From JAEUNX01 sp034004685 (GTDB taxonomy: Bacteria > Pseudomonadota > Gammaproteobacteria > Burkholderiales > Rhodocyclaceae): a DNA stretch of 46,295 bases. The stretch lies in assembly GCA_034004685.1 (NCBI GenBank), contig JAVEWG010000030.1, forward strand, positions 1 to 46,295, read 5' to 3'. This document shows, in pieces, positions 33,955 through 42,224 of the stretch. How positions within the stretch are numbered: the first letter of the stretch is position 1; every line of letters starts with the position of its first letter. The translations under genes and the position numbers were made by a program. Under the pieces are notes generated by a model that saw only the letters and a program-made list of their open reading frames with translations, was not told where the DNA came from and did no database searches.

Positions 33955-34401
33955 ATGAATCATCCATCCAGCCAGGACACTCTGCCCGAAGAACTGGAAG
34001 CCGCCGACGCCTTGCTGGACCAGGCCGATGCCCTGCTGCGCCGCCACCGGGGCGGCAGCCGCTCGGCCCTGGCCCCCCTGGACGACGCCGACGCCGACGA
34101 ACTACCCCTCCTCACCGACGTGGTGGACGCCCTCCCCACCCCGCCAGGCCCCTCATCCCAGCCCGCCGCTACCCCCAACGATGTCCTCCTGGCCGAACGC
34201 CTCGTAGCCCTGGATGCCGCCATTTCCAAGGAAGTGGAAAGCTGGCTGGCAGTGGAACTCCCCCAGCTCCTCTCCCTGGAACTGGACCGGCTGTCCGACC
34301 GGCTCCGCACCCAGGCCCTGGCCCACATGCGGGCGACCCTTCTGCCGGCCCTGTCCACGCGGATCGCCGACGAACTCGGCAACCAGCCCGACCAACCCTG
34401 A
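33955..34401 (+). CDS. Hypothetical acidic protein between holC and valS
   Basis: From ATG 33955 the product has 148 residues. The N-terminal half is acidic, low-complexity and proline-rich (EELEAADALLDQADALL, DDADADELPLL). The C-terminal half (about 85-140) is predicted helical, with the pattern LLAERLVALDAAISKEVESW. No signal or membrane helix is present. A small gene in this position is common in betaproteobacteria and resembles DUF2486-type proteins, but I cannot confirm the family. Function is unknown. Confidence 0.65.
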   Translation: MNHPSSQDTLPEELEAADALLDQADALLRRHRGGSRSALAPLDDADADELPLLTDVVDALPTPPGPSSQPAATPNDVLLAERLVALDAAISKEVESWLAVELPQLLSLELDRLSDRLRTQALAHMRATLLPALSTRIADELGNQPDQP

Positions 34402-34437
34402 ACCGGCCCAGCCGAGGGCCCGGGCGGCGCCATCCGA

Positions 34438-34443
34438 TATAAT
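34438..34443 (+). promoter_or_regulatory. Possible -10 box of valS
   Basis: A perfect TATAAT lies 27 bp before the valS ATG, in the 69-bp gap after the hypothetical gene. No good -35 element is seen, so this is only a candidate. Confidence 0.35.
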
Positions 34444-34470
34444 CGGCGTTTTTTCTCGCCCCGACCCCCC

Positions 34471-37299
34471 ATGGAACTCGCCAAGAGCTTCGAGCCGGCG
34501 GACATTGAGCGGCGCTGGTATCCCGAGTGGGAAGCCCGCGGCTACTTCGATGCCGGCCTGGACAAGACCAAGACCGACAACGCCTTCTGCATCCTGTTGC
34601 CGCCCCCCAACGTGACCGGCACGCTCCATATGGGGCACGGCTTCAACCAGACCATCATGGATGCGCTGACCCGCTACCACCGCATGCGGGGCGACAACAC
34701 CCTGTGGCAACCGGGCACCGACCACGCTGGCATCGCCACCCAGATCGTGGTGGAGCGCCAGCTGGACGCCCAGGGGGTGAGCCGCCACGACCTAGGCCGG
34801 GAAAAGTTTCTGGAGAAGGTGTGGGAGTGGAAGGAATACTCCGGCGGCACCATCACCCGCCAGATGCGCCGCATGGGCACCAGCCCGGACTGGAAGCGGG
34901 AACGCTTCACCATGGACGCGGGCCTCAACAAGGTGGTCACCGAAACCTTCGTCCGGCTCTACCAGGAAGGCCTGATCTACCGGGGCAAGCGCCTGGTGAA
35001 CTGGGACCCCAAGCTCCACACCGCGGTCTCCGACCTGGAAGTGGTGCAGGAGGAAGAAGACGGCTTCCTGTGGCACATCCGCTATCCCCTGGCCGATGGC
35101 TCCGGGTCGCTGGTGGTGGCCACCACCCGCCCGGAAACCATGCTCGGCGACACTGCCGTGATGGTGCACCCGGAGGATGAGCGCTACCGCCACCTCATCG
35201 GCAAGAGGGTGAAACTGCCACTGACCGAGCGTGAGATCCCCATCATCGCCGACGACTACGTGGACCGGGAATTCGGCACCGGCTGCGTCAAGGTCACCCC
35301 GGCCCATGACTTCAACGACTACGCCGTGGGCCTGCGCCACCAACTGCCCATGATCTCCATCCTGGCCCTGGACGGCCGGGTGAACGACAACGCCCCCGGG
35401 AAATATCGGGACCTGGACCGCTTTGATGCCCGGAAGGCCGTGGTGGCCGATCTGGAAGCCCTGGGCCTGCGGGAAAAGACCGACAAGCACAAGCTCAAGG
35501 TGCCCCGGGGGGACCGCACCGGCGTGGTGATCGAGCCCATGCTCACGGACCAGTGGTTCGTCGCCATGAGCAAGCCCGGCGCCGATGGCAAGTCCATCAC
35601 CGAAAAGGCCCTGGAGGTGGTGGCCTCCGGCGAGATCAGGTTCTATCCGGAAAACTGGGTGAACACCTACAACCAGTGGCTCAACAACATCCAGGACTGG
35701 TGCATCTCCCGCCAGCTGTGGTGGGGCCACCAGATTCCCGCCTGGTACGGCGTGAACGGCGAGGTCTTCGTCGCCCACAACGAAGAGGAAGCCCGCGCCC
35801 AGGCCGACAAGGCTGACTACGCCGGCCCCTTGACCCGGGATCCGGACGTGCTGGACACCTGGTACTCCTCCGCCCTGTGGCCCTTCTCCACCCTGGACTG
35901 GACCCCTGAATGGCCGGCCAAGTCCAACGACGCCCTGGACCTCTACCTGCCCTCCAGCGTGCTGGTCACTGGCTTTGACATCATCTTCTTCTGGGTGGCC
36001 CGCATGGTCATGATGACCAAGCACATCACCGGCAAGATCCCCTTCAAGCACGTCTATGTGCACGGCCTGATCCGGGACGGGGAAGGCCAGAAGATGAGCA
36101 AGTCCAAGGGCAACGTGCTGGACCCCATCGATCTCATCGACGGCATCGGCATCGAAGAGCTGGTGAAGAAGCGCACCACCGGCCTCATGAATCCCAAGCA
36201 GGCCGCCAGCATCGAGAAGAAAACCCGCAAGGAATTCCCCGAGGGCATTGCCGCCTTCGGCACCGATGCCCTGCGCTTCACCTTCGCCAGCCTGGCCAGC
36301 CCGGGCCGGGACATCAAGTTCGATCTGGCCCGCTGCGAGGGCTACCGCAACTTCTGCAACAAGCTGTGGAACGCCACCCGCTTCGTGCTGATGAATTGCC
36401 AGGACCAGGACTGCGGGCTGGCGCCCCAAACCCCCGGGGCCTGCGCCGCCGGCGGCTACCTGGACTTCTCCTTCGCCGACCGCTGGATCGTCTCCAGTCT
36501 CCAGCGTACCGAAGCCGAGGTGGCCCAGCACTTCGCCGATTACCGCTTCGACCTGCTGGCCAAGGCGGTCTATGAGTTTGTCTGGGACGAGTACTGCGAC
36601 TGGTACCTGGAACTGGCCAAGGTGCAGATCCAGACTGGCTCGCCGGAAAGCCAGCGGGCCACCCGCCGGACCCTGCTGCGGGTGCTGGAAACCGTGCTGC
36701 GCCTCGCTCACCCCCTGATTCCCTTCATCACCGAGGAATTGTGGCAGACCGTGGCCCCCCTGGCGGAGCGCAAGAACACCGAGAGCATCATGACCGCCCC
36801 CTATCCCACGGCAGAGTTCTCCCGTCTGGACGAGGCCGCCGAAGCCAAGGTAGCGCAGCTCAAGGCCTTGACCTATGCCTGCCGCAACCTGCGGGGCGAA
36901 ATGAACATCTCGCCGGCCCAGCGGCTGCCCTTGGTGGCCGCCGGTGATGCCGCCACCCTGCAGGCCTACGCGCCTTATCTGGCGGGCCTGGCCAAGCTGT
37001 CGGAAGTCAGCGTGGTGGCGGAGATCGGCACCGAGGAGCTGGCCCCGGTGGCGGTGGTGGGGGAGACCCGCCTGATGCTCAAGGTGGAGATCGACCTGGC
37101 CGCCGAGCGGGAGCGGGTTGCCAAGGAAGTGGCCCGCCTGGAAGGGGAAATCGTCAAGGCCCAGGCCAAGCTCGCCAACGAAAGCTTCGTGGCCCGCGCC
37201 CCGGCGGCGGTGGTGGCCCAGGAGCAGGAGCGCCTGGCGGGCTTCAGCGCTACCCTGGACAAGTTGCGGCCCCAGCTGGCCAAGCTAGCCGGGCGCTAA
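34471..37299 (+). CDS. valS: Valyl-tRNA synthetase ValS
   Basis: This 942-residue class I synthetase has the HIGH-type motif HMGH (53-56, in PPPNVTGTLHMGH) and KMSKS (541-545, followed by KGN). It has a large CP1 editing domain (about 190-400, with TTRPETMLGD) and a C-terminal coiled coil (about 870-940, rich in Glu, Lys and Ala), as usual for ValS. It charges tRNA-Val. Length and motifs are complete. Confidence 0.98.
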   Translation: MELAKSFEPADIERRWYPEWEARGYFDAGLDKTKTDNAFCILLPPPNVTGTLHMGHGFNQTIMDALTRYHRMRGDNTLWQPGTDHAGIATQIVVERQLDAQGVSRHDLGREKFLEKVWEWKEYSGGTITRQMRRMGTSPDWKRERFTMDAGLNKVVTETFVRLYQEGLIYRGKRLVNWDPKLHTAVSDLEVVQEEEDGFLWHIRYPLADGSGSLVVATTRPETMLGDTAVMVHPEDERYRHLIGKRVKLPLTEREIPIIADDYVDREFGTGCVKVTPAHDFNDYAVGLRHQLPMISILALDGRVNDNAPGKYRDLDRFDARKAVVADLEALGLREKTDKHKLKVPRGDRTGVVIEPMLTDQWFVAMSKPGADGKSITEKALEVVASGEIRFYPENWVNTYNQWLNNIQDWCISRQLWWGHQIPAWYGVNGEVFVAHNEEEARAQADKADYAGPLTRDPDVLDTWYSSALWPFSTLDWTPEWPAKSNDALDLYLPSSVLVTGFDIIFFWVARMVMMTKHITGKIPFKHVYVHGLIRDGEGQKMSKSKGNVLDPIDLIDGIGIEELVKKRTTGLMNPKQAASIEKKTRKEFPEGIAAFGTDALRFTFASLASPGRDIKFDLARCEGYRNFCNKLWNATRFVLMNCQDQDCGLAPQTPGACAAGGYLDFSFADRWIVSSLQRTEAEVAQHFADYRFDLLAKAVYEFVWDEYCDWYLELAKVQIQTGSPESQRATRRTLLRVLETVLRLAHPLIPFITEELWQTVAPLAERKNTESIMTAPYPTAEFSRLDEAAEAKVAQLKALTYACRNLRGEMNISPAQRLPLVAAGDAATLQAYAPYLAGLAKLSEVSVVAEIGTEELAPVAVVGETRLMLKVEIDLAAERERVAKEVARLEGEIVKAQAKLANESFVARAPAAVVAQEQERLAGFSATLDKLRPQLAKLAGR

Positions 37300-37306
37300 T
37301 CGCTCC

Positions 37307-38188
37307 ATGGCCACGGGTGGCCCCAAGCTGCTGATCGCCGCCTGCCTGGCGGCGGTCTACTTGATCTGGGGCACCACCTATCTGGCCATCCGCATTGCCC
37401 TGGAGGGCATGCCGCCTCTCTTTCAGATGGGCTCCCGCTTTCTGGTGGCTGGCGGCCTGCTTTTCGGCTGGCTGGCTTTGCGGCGGAGGCCCTGGCCTAC
37501 CCGCCGCCAGTGGGGCCACTCCGCCCTGGTGGGGGCGCTGCTGATGGGCTGCGCCATGGGGGGTGTAGCGGTGGGGGAGCAATGGATCAGCTCCGGCGCC
37601 ACCACCGTGCTCATCGGCGCCTTGCCGTTGGCCGCCGTACTGTGGGGGCGGGCCTTCGGGGAGCGGCCCGGTCCCTGGGCCTGGCTGGCTGTGGGGCTGG
37701 GCAGCGCCGGCATCCTCACCCTCACGGCCGGAGCGGAATTCCGCGCCAGCCCGGCGGGCACCGCCGCCATCCTGTTCGCCATCACCGCTTGGTCCTTTGG
37801 CTCCCAGCTTTCCTTGCGGCTGGATCTGCCCGAGGGGGCCATGGGCTTTGCCGCCGAGATGTTCACCGGCGGCCTCATTCTTTTGCTGGCCAGCTGGCTG
37901 GCCGGGGAATCCTGGCCCGCCAGCGTGGCCTTGCGGCCCTTGCTGGCCTGGGGCTACCTGGTGGTGGCGGGTTCCTTGGTGGCCTTCTCGGCCTACATGG
38001 TGCTGGTGGAGCGCACTTCCCCCCTGGTGGCTGCCAGCTACGCCTACGCCAACCCACCGATTGCCCTGGTCCTGGGGGCCCTGGTGGCCCATGAGGGCAT
38101 TGCGCCCCAGACCTGGGCCGCGCTGCCCTTGATCCTGGCGGCGGTGGCCCTGTTGGGGTGGAGCGCCACCCGCCCCAAAGGGCCGTAA
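37307..38188 (+). CDS. EamA/DMT-superfamily transporter
   Basis: This 293-residue inner membrane protein has about ten helices in two EamA repeats (about 10-140 and 150-285). The first repeat has the usual LIWGTTYLAIRIALEGMPP start. The family exports small metabolites or amino acids; the substrate is not predictable. It starts 7 bp after valS and is probably cotranscribed with it. Confidence 0.88.
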   Translation: MATGGPKLLIAACLAAVYLIWGTTYLAIRIALEGMPPLFQMGSRFLVAGGLLFGWLALRRRPWPTRRQWGHSALVGALLMGCAMGGVAVGEQWISSGATTVLIGALPLAAVLWGRAFGERPGPWAWLAVGLGSAGILTLTAGAEFRASPAGTAAILFAITAWSFGSQLSLRLDLPEGAMGFAAEMFTGGLILLLASWLAGESWPASVALRPLLAWGYLVVAGSLVAFSAYMVLVERTSPLVAASYAYANPPIALVLGALVAHEGIAPQTWAALPLILAAVALLGWSATRPKGP

Positions 38189-38216
38189 ATGGCCATGGGT
38201 GGAGCCTTCGGCCCTT
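38178..38216. terminator. Hairpin between the convergent EamA and TusA-like genes
   Basis: AAGGGCCG (38178-38185) pairs with CGGCCCTT (38209-38216) around a 23-nt loop. It spans the end of both genes. It could act in both directions but has no clear U-run. Confidence 0.4.
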
Positions 38217-38445
38217 ACTTGCGCTTCAGAAAGAACTCGTGAGCCTTGTCCTGGGTTTCCCTTTGGCCCAGCAATTCATTGCCGGTCTGACGGGCAAAGG
38301 CCTCGAAATCCTTCACCGAGCCAGGATCGGTAGCCAATACCCGCAGCACCATGCCGCTATCCATGTCTGCCAGGGCTTTCTTGGCCCGCAGGATGGGCAG
38401 GGGGCAGTTGAGCCCGCGGGCATCCACTTCCTTGTCGAAATGCAT
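38215..38445 (-). CDS. TusA-family sulfurtransferase
   Basis: This 76-residue SirA/TusA-like protein has the active cysteine C14 in DARGLNCPLPILRAKKAL (CPxP motif) and the second conserved segment VLATDPGSVKDFEAFAR. It carries persulfide sulfur in the cytoplasm. Neighbouring moaC (molybdenum cofactor) and soxYZ (sulfur oxidation) make either a sulfur-relay or a sulfur-oxidation role possible; which one cannot be told. Confidence 0.88.
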   Translation of the reverse strand: MHFDKEVDARGLNCPLPILRAKKALADMDSGMVLRVLATDPGSVKDFEAFARQTGNELLGQRETQDKAHEFFLKRK

Positions 38446-38619
38446 TGCATCAATCTCCCAAAATCATGGCCCAAGGCCGTCGGGGCAAATTGTAGGGCCA
38501 GCACAGGCAGGACCCAAGGGAATCCTCCTGCATCAGCCGGGGTCGAAAGCGGCATCCAGGGGTGATGCTAAAATGTGGCCCCATCTGAACGCTCCACCGA
38601 CCTTTCGCCGGCCCCCACC

Positions 38620-39114
38620 ATGCCAGACTCCCCCATCCCCCTCACCCACTTCGATGCCCAAGGCCAGGCCCATATGGTGGATGTGGGTGCCAAGGCGGAA
38701 ACCCGGCGGATCGCGGTGGCCAGCGGCCGCATCGCCATGGCGCCGGCCACCTTCGCGGTGGTGCGGGAGGGCAACGCCAGGAAAGGCGACGTGCTGGGCA
38801 TCGCCCGTGTCGCCGCCATCCAGGCCTCCAAGCGCACCGCCGACCTGATCCCCCTCTGTCACCCCCTGGCCCTGACCCGGGTTGCCGCGGAATTCACGCT
38901 GGACGAAGCCAGCGCCTCCGTGACCTGCACCGTCACCGCCGAGACTTTCGGCCGCACCGGGGTGGAGATGGAGGCCCTGACCGCCGTCTCCGCCGGGCTG
39001 CTCACCATCTACGATATGTGCAAGGCCATGGATCGGGCCATGACCATCCAGGACATCCGCCTGCTGGAAAAACAGGGGGGCAAGTCCGGCCATTGGCAGC
39101 GGGCCACCCCCTGA
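38620..39114 (+). CDS. moaC: Cyclic pyranopterin monophosphate synthase MoaC
   Basis: Start ATG 38620 gives 164 residues (MPDSPIPLTHFDAQGQ); the frame is open 45 bp further up without conserved sequence. Motifs LIPLCHPL, TGVEMEALTAVS and LTIYDMCKAMD are typical, including the active-site lysine in MCKA. It catalyses the second half of precursor Z formation in molybdenum cofactor synthesis. It is divergent from the TusA-like gene. Confidence 0.96.
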   Translation: MPDSPIPLTHFDAQGQAHMVDVGAKAETRRIAVASGRIAMAPATFAVVREGNARKGDVLGIARVAAIQASKRTADLIPLCHPLALTRVAAEFTLDEASASVTCTVTAETFGRTGVEMEALTAVSAGLLTIYDMCKAMDRAMTIQDIRLLEKQGGKSGHWQRATP

Positions 39115-39130
39115 CCCGTACCCCACCACC

Positions 39131-39598
39131 ATGAACCCACTTCGACGCCACTTCCTCCATAACGCCTCCGGCACCGCCGCCGTGGCCGCCCTGCTGGCCG
39201 CCGGCCTGCTCAAACCCGGCCGGGTACTGGCGGCCTGGAACGCCGAGGCCTTCGAAGCCCACACCATCGGCGACGCCTTGAAGCGCATCGGCGCCGACAA
39301 AGCGGCCCCGTCCCCGGAAATACTTCTCAAGGCCCCGGAAATCGCCGACAACGGCAGCTCTGTGGCCGTCGAGGTGATCAGCCGGATCCCCGCCACCCAA
39401 CGCATCTCCCTGCTGGTAGACAAGAACCCCCAGCCCCTCATCCTGCAGATGGATTTCAGCCCGGGCGCCAAGCCCCAGCTGGGGGCCCGCATCAAGATGG
39501 CGGAAACCTCCAATCTGCGGGCAGTGGTGGAAGCCGGCGGCAAGACCTACACGGTGCTGCGGGAGGTTCAGGTCACCATCGGCGGCTGCGGAGGTTAA
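39131..39598 (+). CDS. soxY: Sulfur carrier protein SoxY
   Basis: This 155-residue protein has a twin-arginine signal (RRHFLHNASG, then a hydrophobic stretch to about 34) and the invariant C-terminal swinging arm GGCGG with C153, which carries the sulfur substrate. SoxY works with SoxZ in periplasmic thiosulfate and sulfide oxidation. No soxXA, soxB or soxCD is within the window. It starts 16 bp after moaC. Confidence 0.94.
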   Translation: MNPLRRHFLHNASGTAAVAALLAAGLLKPGRVLAAWNAEAFEAHTIGDALKRIGADKAAPSPEILLKAPEIADNGSSVAVEVISRIPATQRISLLVDKNPQPLILQMDFSPGAKPQLGARIKMAETSNLRAVVEAGGKTYTVLREVQVTIGGCGG

Positions 39599-39600
39599 GG

Positions 39601-39753
39601 ATGAAACAGTCCCCACACGCTGTTCACTCTGGCAAGTCCATCTACGCACAACCGGCCCGTTACCCGGGCGCGGAGCTTCGCTCCATGAATTCCCCATTCC
39701 CCCCTCCCAAGGAAGCTCAGGCCTCCCTTGGGGAAGCCCTGGGAGAGACCTGA
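39601..39753 (+). CDS. Candidate 50-residue ORF filling the soxY-soxZ gap
   Basis: An ATG two bases after the soxY stop opens a 51-codon frame that ends with TGA at 39751-39753, one base before the soxZ ATG. The product is basic and proline-rich (starts MKQSPHAVHSGKS, contains NSPFPPPKEAQ) with no recognisable domain. soxY and soxZ are normally nearly adjacent. It may be a chance frame in inserted or spacer DNA, and coding is not established. Confidence 0.25.
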   Translation: MKQSPHAVHSGKSIYAQPARYPGAELRSMNSPFPPPKEAQASLGEALGET

Positions 39754-39754
39754 C

Positions 39755-40066
39755 ATGGCAGACCCAATCAAGATCCGCGCCAGCATCAAGGAGGGTGAGG
39801 GGGACCTGCGCATCCTGATCACCCACCCCATGGAAAACGGCCAGCGCAAGGACGCCAACGGCCAGACCATCGCGCCCCACTTCATCCATACCCTTGCCAT
39901 CGCCGTCAACGGCAAGAGCGTGATCGACGCCAGTCTGGGGCCCGGGATATCCAGGAATCCCCTGTTCGCCTTCCGCCTCGCCGACGTGAAGACCGGCGAC
40001 AAGGTCACGGTGAGCTGGGCGGACAACCGGGGCGAGCGGCGCAGCGACGAAGCGCTCTTCGCCTGA
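39755..40066 (+). CDS. soxZ: Sulfur carrier partner SoxZ
   Basis: Start ATG 39755 gives 103 residues (MADPIKIRASIKEGEGDLRILI), the normal SoxZ length, without a signal peptide as usual. Typical segments are HPMENGQRKDANG, APHFIHTL and ISRNPLFAFRL. SoxZ pairs with SoxY and is co-exported with it by the SoxY Tat signal. The 156-bp distance from soxY is longer than usual. Confidence 0.94.
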   Translation: MADPIKIRASIKEGEGDLRILITHPMENGQRKDANGQTIAPHFIHTLAIAVNGKSVIDASLGPGISRNPLFAFRLADVKTGDKVTVSWADNRGERRSDEALFA

Positions 40067-40080
40067 CCGGGAGCCACGCC

Positions 40081-41574
40081 ATGGGCCAGGAAATCGAACT
40101 CAAGCTCGCCCTGCCTCCCCGCGCCGTGGCGGCCCTGGGGCGTCACCCCCTGTTTGCCGGCGCCCCCGCCGTCGGCCCCCGCCAGACCCTCATCAACACC
40201 TATTTCGACACCCCGGATCTCCTCCTCAAGGGCCAGCGCATTGCCCTGCGTACCCGCCGCCAGGGCCGCCACTGGCTGCAAACCGTGAAGGGCGGCGGCG
40301 ACTACGCCGGAGGTTTGTCCCATCGGCCAGAATGGGAGCACCCCTACCACGGCCAGTTCGACTTCAGCCCGGTGGACGCCCCGGCCCTGCGGGCCCTGCT
40401 GGAACACCAGGCGCCCCGCCTCACCCCCCTGTTCACCACCCATTTCCGCCGGGAAACCCGCCGACACGCCCCCCGCCCCGGGGTGGAAATCCTCCTCATG
40501 CTGGACCAGGGCAGGGTGGAGGCCGCCGGCCGCCACGCACGCCTGTGCGAGCTGGAACTGGAGTTGGTCCAGGGCGGCGTGGCGGATCTCTTCGAGTTGG
40601 CCCAGGCCCTGGCGGCCGATCTCCCCCTGGCGCCGGAAGATCTCTCCAAGGCCCAGCGGGGCTACCAATTGTTCCTGGATCAGCCCCTCCAGCCCATGAA
40701 GGCCTTGCCCTCCCGGATCGCCGCCACCGATGAACCCCTGGCGGCCTTCCGTTCCCTGGCCCTGGATTGCGTGCGCCAGTGGCAGGCCAACGCCAACGCC
40801 GCGGCCACCAGCCCCGACCCGGAATTGATCCATCAGATCCGGGTGGCCCTGCGCCGCCTGCGCAGCCTGCTGCGCCTGATGGCCCCCTGCCTGCCCCCTG
40901 GCTTCGTGGCGGAATGGGCGCCCCGCCTGGCCGCCGAAGCCACCCGCCTGGGGGATGCCCGGGATCTGGATGTGCTCCTGACCACCATCCTCGCTCCGGT
41001 GGAGGGCGCCTCCACGCCCCCCGCCGGCCTGCCCCGCCTGCGCCAGCAGGCCGAAACCCATCGCCAGCAGGCCCACCGCCAAGCCCGCACGGCCCTGGTC
41101 CAGGGCCTTCATGGCCGGGCCATCCTGGCCTTCATGGCCGCCCTCCACGCCCTCCCCCCGACCCCGGCGGATGGCCTGCCCCTGGACACCCTGGCCCGAC
41201 AAAGGCTGGCGCAGCTGGCCCGCCGCGCCCGCAAACGGGCCAAGGTCGCCCGGAGAGAACCCCGCCCAGAACGGCTCCACGCCCTGCGCATCGCCTTGAA
41301 GCGCATGCGCTACGGCATGGAATTCTTCTTGCCCCTGCTGCCTGCCAAGGCCACCGAACGCTTCCTGGCCCGCCTTGCCACCGCCCAGGACCAACTGGGC
41401 TATCTCAACGACTTGACCCAGGCCCAGCGCCACTTCCAGGCCTGGAGCGGCCCCCGGGTCGAGCTGCGGGAAGCCGCCGGCTTCGTGGCCGGCTGGCACG
41501 CCCCCCAGGTCAGCCACCTGAGCGCCCGCCTGCCCCGCCGGATCGCCCGGCTCCTCAAGACCCTGCCCTATTAG
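40081..41574 (+). CDS. CYTH-CHAD domain protein (inorganic triphosphatase-like)
   Basis: This 497-residue protein has an N-terminal CYTH domain (about 2-200) with the catalytic ExExK motif E4-E6-K8 and a YFDTPD segment. A C-terminal CHAD domain (about 220-490) is rich in His and Arg and has repeats such as HQIRVALRRLRSLLRL and HALRIALKRMRYGMEF. The CYTH part hydrolyses triphosphates, and CHAD binds polyphosphate. It starts 14 bp after soxZ. sixA follows 75 bp downstream. Confidence 0.92.
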   Translation: MGQEIELKLALPPRAVAALGRHPLFAGAPAVGPRQTLINTYFDTPDLLLKGQRIALRTRRQGRHWLQTVKGGGDYAGGLSHRPEWEHPYHGQFDFSPVDAPALRALLEHQAPRLTPLFTTHFRRETRRHAPRPGVEILLMLDQGRVEAAGRHARLCELELELVQGGVADLFELAQALAADLPLAPEDLSKAQRGYQLFLDQPLQPMKALPSRIAATDEPLAAFRSLALDCVRQWQANANAAATSPDPELIHQIRVALRRLRSLLRLMAPCLPPGFVAEWAPRLAAEATRLGDARDLDVLLTTILAPVEGASTPPAGLPRLRQQAETHRQQAHRQARTALVQGLHGRAILAFMAALHALPPTPADGLPLDTLARQRLAQLARRARKRAKVARREPRPERLHALRIALKRMRYGMEFFLPLLPAKATERFLARLATAQDQLGYLNDLTQAQRHFQAWSGPRVELREAAGFVAGWHAPQVSHLSARLPRRIARLLKTLPY

Positions 41575-41649
41575 GGCGTTCTCCCAAGCGTCATCATGGT
41601 GCAACCTGGCTCCACCATACTCTCTGGATTTTCCAAGGAGGACGAACGG

Positions 41650-42102
41650 ATGGATCTGCTCCTGTGGCGCCATGCCGAAGCGGCGGACGGGTTCCCCGAC
41701 AACACCCGGGAACTCACCGAACGGGGCCGCAAGCAGGCCCAAAAGGTGGCCGAATGGCTGCGGGCCCGGCAACCCAAGCGCCTGCGGGTGCTGGCCAGCC
41801 CCACCGTCCGGACCCGCCAGACCGCCGCCGCCTTCACCGATGATTTCGAAATTGTCCCGGCCCTGGGGCCGGAGGAGAGCGTGGCCAGCATCCTCGCCGC
41901 CACCGGCTGGCCCGAGGGCGGCGGCGCCTGCCTGCTGGTGGGCCACCAGCCCTCCCTGGGTCGCCTGGCAGCCCTCCTCCTGGCTGGCCAGGAGGCTGAC
42001 TGGACCATCAAAAAGGGCGCCCTGTGGTGGTTCACCAACCGGGTGCGGGACGGGGAAACTCAGACCGTGCTGCGCTGCGTGGTCCCCGCCGATTTCGCCT
42101 GA
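41650..42102 (+). CDS. sixA: SixA-type phosphohistidine phosphatase
   Basis: The ATG at 41650 has an AAGGAGG site 8 bp before it. The 150-residue protein is a small histidine phosphatase with catalytic RHAE (H8) and second histidine in GHQPSLG, matching SixA. The family removes phosphate from histidine-phosphorylated proteins. It often neighbours CHAD or polyphosphate genes. Confidence 0.88.
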   Translation: MDLLLWRHAEAADGFPDNTRELTERGRKQAQKVAEWLRARQPKRLRVLASPTVRTRQTAAAFTDDFEIVPALGPEESVASILAATGWPEGGGACLLVGHQPSLGRLAALLLAGQEADWTIKKGALWWFTNRVRDGETQTVLRCVVPADFA

Positions 42103-42224
42103 AAGCCGTTTGAAGGCGGGATTTCCCGCCCTGGAAAGCCGGAACAGCCCCGGATCCAGCCGGCAACCGGGCGGCTCGGGTTATCCTTGCGAGTTGTAGC
42201 CAGAACAACCCGGAGGAGCCCCCC

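Noticed and set aside
34792..36711. 639-codon minus-strand frame opposite valS
   Set aside because: Entirely antisense to a complete valS; Val/His/Gly-rich composition with no domain.
39595..41946. 783-codon open frame on the minus strand
   Set aside because: It is antisense to soxZ, CYTH-CHAD and sixA, which have clear domains; the translation is low-complexity Gly/Gln-rich, typical of a GC-rich shadow frame.
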